The notes under the pieces: generated by a model
Told to the model about the DNA's origin: nothing
Databases searched by the model: none
The model's input: the letters and a program-made list of their open reading frames with translations, nothing else
Program-made: the position numbers and the translations under genes
Part shown: piece by piece, positions 63,450 through 64,000 of the stretch
How positions within the stretch are numbered: the first letter of the stretch is position 1
How the letters are laid out: each line of letters starts with the position of its first letter
Source: Pontibacter flavimaris
Lineage (GTDB): Bacteria > Bacteroidota > Bacteroidia > Cytophagales > Hymenobacteraceae
Direction: 5' to 3'
DNA: 64,000 nt
Assembly: GCF_001907195.1 (NCBI RefSeq)
Contig: NZ_LVWA01000005.1
Span: 868,001-932,000 of the forward strand

Positions 63450-63519
63450 AACTTTCTAACCTTCTAACTTTTTAACTCTCTAACTCTCTAACTCCCCAAC
63501 CCTCTTACTCTCTAACTTC
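63450..63519. repeat. Octamer array TTTCTAAC / TCTCTAAC
   Basis: About eight units of 7-9 bases (ACTTTCTAAC, CTTCTAAC, TTTTTAAC, TCTCTAAC twice, CTCTAACTTCC). The reverse complement of the units at 20035 and 62955. Confidence 0.7.
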
Positions 63520-64000
63520 CTTCCCCCACGTCGTACACTTCAATGTAGTTGCGGTGCAGCTTGAGGGCGCCGGTTTGCTCCAGTTTTTTAAGGAGTCGGG
63601 AGATAACCTCGCGGGAGCTGCTGAGTTCATCGGCAATCTGCTTGTGCGAGAGGCGCACGGCATGGCCGCTTACCTTAACATGGCGGCGGAGGTAAAACAG
63701 CAAACGCTCATCCAGTGCCTTAAAGGCGATGCTATCCAGGGTTTGCAGCAGCTCCTCAAGGCGCTGGCGGTAGGAGGCAATCACAAAATTGTGCCAGGTC
63801 TTATACTTGCCCAGCCATAGCTCCGACAGGTGCGACGGAACGAGGATAACCTCGGCCTTGTCTACGGCTTTGGCCTTTACCTGGCTTTGCTCGTTGCGGG
63901 CCGAACACATCATGGACATGGCGCAGGCGTTGCCGGGCTCCAGGTAGTACATCAGAAACTCATTGCCCTCATCGTCTTCGCGGTATACTTTCAGCAGGCC
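63512..64000 (-). CDS. Crp/Fnr family transcriptional regulator (partial, 5' end outside window)
   Basis: The frame is open from the right edge (GLLKVYREDDEGNEFLMYYL) to the stop at 63512, about 162 residues. It contains the C-terminal half of the ligand-binding barrel, with EPGNACAMSMMCSARNEQSQVKAKAVDKAEVILV (two Cys, CAMSMMC spacing), the dimerisation helix, and the Crp-type winged helix (RLSHKQIADELSSSREVISRLLKKLEQTGALKLH). The Cys pair could be redox- or sulfur-reactive; many Bacteroidota paralogues next to TauE/SafE genes are thought to respond to sulfane sulfur or oxygen, which is inference here. Confidence 0.9.
   Translation of the reverse strand, partial: GLLKVYREDDEGNEFLMYYLEPGNACAMSMMCSARNEQSQVKAKAVDKAEVILVPSHLSELWLGKYKTWHNFVIASYRQRLEELLQTLDSIAFKALDERLLFYLRRHVKVSGHAVRLSHKQIADELSSSREVISRLLKKLEQTGALKLHRNYIEVYDVGEGS

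Larger units (their letters stand above)
62882..63511. other. Intergenic region with octamer arrays and REPs
   Basis: 630 bases without a gene. A forward GTTARARA array (62955-62985) and its inverted partner (63450-63519) bracket AAGTATA units and the REP pair at 63239-63316. The right array ends at the 3' end of the Crp/Fnr gene. Confidence 0.65.

Noticed and set aside
1..64000. AAGTATA/TATACTT as the Bacteroidota promoter -7 box (TAnnTTTG)
   Set aside because: TATACTTTG has three bases between TA and TTTG instead of two, copies occur in both orientations and inside genes, and no partner TTTG box is kept at a fixed distance.

Overview
The window looks like chromosomal DNA of a Bacteroidota member of the order Cytophagales, most likely Hymenobacteraceae (Pontibacter-like). 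This is an inference from gene content: SpoIIM/RDD/DUF4129/DUF4350 block, NCS2 permease, M1 and M61 peptidases, NamZ/DUF1343, DACNV protein, REC-Crp fusion, few Shine-Dalgarno sites, GC-rich genes with AT-rich spacers. No rRNA, tRNA or CRISPR array was seen. Both ends cut a gene (DUF4350 on the left, a Crp/Fnr regulator on the right).

Layout. 1-4.3 kb: a minus-strand membrane-protein operon (SpoIIM, multi-TM protein, DUF4129, DUF4350) divergent from an RDD gene. 5-12.4 kb: coiled-coil protein, purine permease, S1/P1 nuclease, thioesterase, class A PBP, MpaB-like oxygenase. 13.5-17.7 kb: GlgX and a large unrecognised protein. 18-22.5 kb: a four-gene plus-strand signalling cluster (tandem FixL-like PAS kinase, receiver, receiver-kinase, receiver-Crp fusion), followed by hemA. 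24-31 kb: housekeeping and hypothetical genes, including two AT-rich orphans (26.0-27.1 kb) between attC-like sites. 31-33.6 kb: cysQ, cysC and a sulfotransferase, together a PAPS make/use/recycle set. 33.6-50 kb: exported peptidases and hydrolases, LLM oxidoreductase, APC permease, Deg protease, DACNV protein, PIMT, zinc peptidase, Rieske protein. 50.4-56.9 kb: a decayed type I restriction-modification locus (hsdR and hsdM remnants, no hsdS) that holds an intact AT-rich ATPase-TOPRIM (DUF4435) gene resembling a one-protein PARIS defence system, and a RAYT transposase bracketed by its REP hairpins. 57-64 kb: phosphodiesterase lipoprotein, M61 peptidase, TauE/SafE exporter and Crp/Fnr regulator.

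Repeats dominate the non-coding DNA. The 7-mer AAGTATA (complement TATACTT; palindromic form AAGTATACTT) occurs throughout, in spacers and inside genes, far above chance. Four large mosaic islands (4.4, 12.5, 34.1 and 46.1 kb) share an ordered set of small hairpin repeats. Other families are REP elements with arms TTGTTGGTG/CACCAACAA, C/G-rich elements that have entered the hsdR reading frame, 120-bp elements with inverted ends, and GTTARARA octamer arrays arranged as inverted pairs.
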